A stretch of 64,000 nucleotides of DNA from Pieris napi (taxonomy: Eukaryota > Arthropoda > Insecta > Lepidoptera > Pieridae), in the NCBI RefSeq assembly GCF_905475465.1, contig NC_062247.1, positions 806,001 to 870,000 of the forward strand, written 5' to 3'. The notes under the pieces were generated by a model. The model did not search any database. It worked only from the letters and a program-made list of their open reading frames with translations, and was not told the DNA's origin. Positions 62,001 to 64,000 of the stretch are shown here, piece by piece (the stretch's first letter is position 1; every line of letters starts with the position of its first letter). Made by a program: the position numbers and the translations under genes.

Positions 62001-62915
62001 TTTTATATTTTGACATTTAAAACTTTCTCTTTGAGTAACTCCTTTAACGATCGGTTTTATTGAATATGTTAAAGACAACGTGAAGCATAATGATAAATTA
62101 TAATTGTATGTAGTATTAAAATGGAAACCAATACGTATAAGTATATCAAAGTAATTAGTTTAGGTTTTAATTTAAAAAAAATAATACCTTTAAATTCCTA
62201 TCTCATAAATTAAGTGAATTTAAAATTAGTAGGTACTGTTTACAATAAATTTATAAATTTTGCGGCGTTTAGTTAAATCCTTTACTTAGTTATTCAATAA
62301 AGAATGTTCCAACGAGATTGCATCGTATTTTCATCATAATATTTTAATTGTTTTCTAAATTATAGATATATAATTATAGCGATCTGAGAAGAAAATATCT
62401 ATTGCAGTAGTCGAGTTCAAGACATCATTATTTCTTACTCGGCAAGGTGCTTGAACTAAGTACGTATTATTATTACGTTTCTTGCTCGCATAATTGCCAT
62501 AATACTATGGGAGCATAGATTAAGTAGTTTAATAAATGCGACTCGAGAAAGTGATTGATTTGCCGTAGTTGAAATCAAAAGTCCGATGACATGCAAAATG
62601 TTTAGAAATTCACCTCGGGCATTCGGTTTTTATGTACATATTTTAAATGTGCAGTATTTGCAGAGCAATGGTTCATAGAAAGTAACTACCGTTTTGTTAG
62701 ATTTAATCAAAAGATTAATACTAACTTACAATAGATATAATTACATTCTTATATCTATTGTAAGTTGGAATAGTATTAAAAAAAATAATACATTGCTGTA
62801 CTTATAGTGTATACTTAATAAGTATAACATTTTGAGTAAAAAAAAATTACCACAAGAATAATTTCATAATTGTAATTACTAATTACATAAAAAAGTTTAC
62901 ATACCTCATTTTCAT
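44040..62915 (-). CDS. Cuticular protein with one chitin-binding domain (CPAP1 type)
   Basis: This is a secreted cuticle protein of the CPAP1 class. Six coding exons read in phase: 62915-62905, 50134-50017, 45606-45397, 44930-44697, 44621-44418 and 44192-44040, giving 309 aa. The first exon holds only ATG AAA ATG AG; joined to exon 2 it gives MKMRWSILFGLMLIGVACAS, a signal peptide likely cut after about residue 19, then an acidic stretch. A Gln/Pro/Arg-rich linker follows. One peritrophin-A domain (ChtBD2) spans exons 4-5 with six Cys spaced 14-5-9-12-8, and aromatic residues in GYYADEELNC, VFHYC and WICPDGFTF. The tail is acidic and Tyr-rich, then Gln/Arg-rich, ending RPYDFEQ. An AATAAA lies at 44023-44018. 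Intron 1 is 12.8 kb. I cannot say which CPAP1 orthologue this is. Confidence 0.9.
45850..46430 (-). pseudogene. LINE reverse transcriptase 3' fragment
   Basis: The minus strand reads IINKAYCMLGFITRVTRPSH, then LYKSFVQSQLEYACPIWNPH and LEAVQKKFLRIL. This is the C-terminal end of a Jockey/I-type LINE polymerase. Shifted frames further left (TRRNLTDYK, VPARSLR) continue to about 45850. It is in CPAP1 intron 2. Confidence 0.8.
47060..47347 (-). repeat. SINE, full length with 13-bp target duplication
   Basis: This is a complete SINE on the minus strand, from the head next to 47347 to the tail near 47060. The exact duplication CAAAACTACATAA flanks it at 47047-47059 and 47348-47360. It lies in CPAP1 intron 2 (45607-50016). 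Confidence 0.92.
48160..48490 (+). repeat. LINE 3' end fragment
   Basis: It contains TTAATCAATAAAGC, the GGCGGAAAGTTTCTTGCCAG block, CCCTTGACTTGCGAACTGGT and AGTAAATGTAAATTTACAA. These also occur at 59770-60150 and in part near 56495-56600. This is the 3' end of a Jockey-type LINE. Confidence 0.65.
48495..49065. mobile_element. Foldback element with long imperfect inverted repeats
   Basis: The two halves (about 48495-48765 and 48800-49065) are inverted imperfect copies of each other. They share TAATTCCAAAAGTTTTCAAA at the ends, GTCCGGAACATTGTTAAAA, and AGTGTACGGAACATTTTTTG near the centre. TTA flanks both ends (48492-48494, 49066-49068). It has no coding capacity and lies in CPAP1 intron 2. 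Confidence 0.8.
49464..49640 (+). repeat. Dispersed repeat (GTTGCCGGCC family), 3' part
   Basis: GCGTTGCCGGCCTTTTAAGA, then GGACCCTAGGTCGAATTGGT, ACTTTAATGGGCAGC and CTCAGTTGTGGAACGACGGA follow the same order as other copies. Confidence 0.75.
50197..50400 (+). repeat. SINE, diverged
   Basis: TTAGCGTGCGACTCTCATCC with GTCATAGGTTCTAACCCC gives the head. AGGAGGTTGATCACTTAGAT and TTATCATGAAACAGATACG give the body. The first part of the head and the tail are lost or altered. It lies at the right end of CPAP1 intron 1. Confidence 0.7.
50900..51450 (+). repeat. Dispersed repeat, copy 2 of 2
   Basis: This is the same family and orientation as 27790-28180, with extra sequence after the TTGCAAAACATGTTAC block. 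It contains a TA microsatellite at about 51349-51372. It lies in CPAP1 intron 1. Confidence 0.55.
52463..52690. repeat. Diverged tandem duplication
   Basis: Two units of about 105 and 125 bases share TTGAATG, GAGTTAATGATCTTATGGCG versus GAGTTAATAACCTTATGGCG, GATCCCTTTTA and CTTTCTAGTAA. No function is evident. Confidence 0.65.
53028..53269. mobile_element. MITE with TTA target duplication, 242 bp
   Basis: The left end GGGTCTGTTTCACAATGTAT and the right end read inward GGGTCCGTTTCACAATGTAC form inverted repeats. TTA flanks both sides (53025-53027, 53270-53272). This fits a Harbinger-type MITE. Confidence 0.82.
54735..55005 (+). repeat. Dispersed repeat (GTTGCCGGCC family), most complete copy
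   Basis: It runs from AACAGGAGGCAAACGGGCTC through TGTTAAGTGCTACCGCCGCC, ATTGCCGGCCATTTAAGAAT, AATACTTCAGTGGGCAGCTG and AATCAGTTGTGAAACGACGG to GATACGGATGGTG. I do not recognise the class; it may be part of a larger non-autonomous element. Confidence 0.75.
55305..55678 (-). repeat. SINE with an internal insertion and 11-bp target duplication
   Basis: This is a minus-strand SINE with AAAAGTGACTT on both sides (55294-55304, 55679-55689). It is longer than the other copies because about 80 AT-rich bases lie at about 55385-55460 in the body. The head near 55600-55668 keeps the B box. Confidence 0.85.
57361..57600 (+). repeat. SINE, full length
   Basis: Head GTTGGCCTAGTGGCTCCAGC, a slightly shortened B-box region, body with CTCTCGAACGGTGAAGGAAA and GTCAGGCACAGGAGACTGAT, and ATTATGAAACAGATACAG. 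The tail GTAGCGCCACTG is degraded. Confidence 0.8.
59760..60150 (+). repeat. LINE 3' end with last codons of the polymerase
   Basis: The plus strand reads FYKKLPSDIRELSRNKFKTP, then VKCKLINKALYKFDENLKD, a stop, and a 3' tail with TTGACTTGCGAACTGGTAGT and GAATAAAGTCGTTTTGAGTT. This is a 5'-truncated Jockey-type LINE. Confidence 0.75.
62715..62778. repeat. Hairpin with 18-bp perfect stem
   Basis: AACTTACAATAGATATAA (62723-62740) pairs perfectly with 62749-62766 across 8 bases. A lower stem of TTAATACT extends it after a short bulge. It lies in CPAP1 intron 1, about 130 bases past the first donor. Confidence 0.8.
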
Positions 62916-64000
62916 TTTTAATGCAGAGTATCCAAATTAATGACACTTGTCAAAAAGCGCGCGAAACTGGACGTAATGGCGCGATAGGACTGCGCGGTGG
63001 CCGGGCTTTCTCCCGCTTTATAACTTGTACGCCTGCCGGGGGAACTAAGAAAAGCAACCATTTGGCAATGTTACGCGAATCGAACGAATTCGATAAAAGT
63101 TAATTTAAGTTATAGATAAAATTAATTTATTTCGGATGTCATCATTGTGACTTAGAACTCTCTACAGTCTGTGGATTTAATAGGCTTTCCTTTTGATTGA
63201 GAATGAGTAATCGAAAAGCTTGTAATTATTAATAATAAATAGTCGTAACGTAGTCATAACATGAATTAATTGCTTCACCATATTTAAATGTAACTTAAAA
63301 ACAACTTATTAAAAAAATCATTACGTACCTACATTGTACAGCTTATCGTTATTTTAGTGATTAAGCATTTTTTCTACGGAAACAAATTTAATTTACTATA
63401 AAATTTCGATGAATTAGTCAAGAAATCTCATCCAATGATTCCAATTGAATGTGTACTAATTACTATGAAAGAATATTATAAATAGCGAGCGACACAGTAC
63501 GAGTATATATTATACACTGCAAAAAACGGACAGAATACCGTTCTATGTCGAAGAGGCGTTATATCTTACCATGGAAAAATTACCTCTACAAATAGTTTTT
63601 TTAAGGTTTTAAATCACATATTCCACAAAAGGATTTTGTGCTCAAAGCTTAAACAAAATCAAAATATCACCGTTATAATAATAATTAATTATATTTTTGC
63701 AGCGCACCACCACCACATTATGAAACCAGCTATCATTCCAGGTATTTCCAACTGTTCCGACTTAAGGGCCTTAAAGGTCGGCAACGCACTTAAAAACCTC
63801 CTGTTTTTGCGAGTGCCCATGAGCACCGGTAAATACTTAAAGTGCTCGTTTGCCTCCAGTGCCATAAAAAATCCTTCTTAATTTTCCATACTCAAATCAA
63901 GGCTGTTATACGGACGAGAAGAACTGGAAATTTCCGTCACCTACTTATATTCAAACTTTGTAGGGAGCAATGAGCCAAATCATAAAAATATCTATAGAGT
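62916..64000. other. Region upstream of CPAP1
   Basis: It holds the CPAP1 leader and promoter, then AT-rich DNA. A minus-oriented fragment of the GTTGCCGGCC repeat lies at about 63740-63870 (TCGGCAACGCACTTAAAAAC, GGTAAATACTTAAAG). No gene is supported to the right edge. Confidence 0.6.
62989..63022 (-). promoter_or_regulatory. Core promoter of the CPAP1 gene (TATA and initiator)
   Basis: On the minus strand TATAAAG starts at 63022. A CAGT initiator with its A at 62991 lies 31 bases downstream, the classic arthropod TATA-to-Inr spacing. This would give a leader of about 76 bases before the ATG at 62915 and no other intron. TATA-plus-Inr promoters are common in cuticle genes. It is inferred from sequence only. 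Confidence 0.55.

Larger units (their letters stand above)
50135..62904. other. CPAP1 intron 1, 12.8 kb
   Basis: This is the longest gene-free stretch. It holds a diverged SINE (50197), a dispersed repeat (50900), a tandem duplication (52463), a MITE (53028), a dispersed-repeat copy (54740), two more SINEs (55305, 57361), LINE 3' ends (56495, 59770) and a hairpin (62715). Between these the DNA is AT-rich with short frames I do not support as genes. Confidence 0.7.

Noticed and set aside
63477..63500. TATAAATA on the plus strand followed by CAGT
   Set aside because: The spacing from TATA to CAGT is about 19 bases, too short, and no plus-strand exon follows.

Overview
The window is AT-rich eukaryotic DNA. 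It has split genes with GT-AG introns and tRNA-derived SINEs of the kind common in Lepidoptera. It also carries Helitron, hAT, Harbinger, Tc1/mariner, DIRS and CR1/Jockey-type elements. A cuticular CPAP1 gene and this repeat load point to an insect, most likely a moth or butterfly. I cannot name the species.

Six protein-coding genes can be read exon by exon with phases that match. From left to right they are: Pex1 (minus, 242-11893, with its C-terminal end beyond the left edge); CycB3 (plus, 12718-23547, complete, 510 aa); a FAM122/PABIR homologue (minus, 29160-32576, 230 aa); an MPPE1/PGAP5-like metallophosphoesterase (plus, 39972-41729, 349 aa); PIG-W (minus, 42040-43359, single exon, 439 aa); and a one-chitin-domain cuticular protein, CPAP1 (minus, 44040-62915, 309 aa, with a 12.8 kb first intron).

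Pex1 and CycB3 are divergent across about 0.8 kb that holds a pair of CCAAT boxes. CycB3 and FAM122 are convergent; both belong to mitotic control, one as a CDK-activating cyclin and the other as a PP2A-B55 inhibitor. MPPE1 and PIG-W are convergent with 310 bp between stop codons, and both act in GPI-anchor processing in the ER.

Much of the rest is mobile DNA. A 2.4 kb hAT-type element with an exact 8-bp target duplication lies in a Pex1 intron. Another Pex1 intron holds a Harbinger deletion derivative keeping the first parts of two convergent genes. CycB3 intron 6 holds a Helitron split by a near full-length CR1/Jockey-like LINE. A degenerate DIRS element with inverted ends and an internal complementary region lies between FAM122 and MPPE1, followed by a Tc1/mariner-like deletion derivative directly upstream of MPPE1. 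Several MITEs, at least seven SINE copies and many fragments of one other dispersed repeat are scattered throughout.

I saw no prokaryotic system, CRISPR array, rRNA or functional tRNA gene. I found no clearly new biological system. The most notable items are the DIRS structure, the hAT element with CTTGGTCTTG arrays, the Harbinger fusion and the gene pairings.
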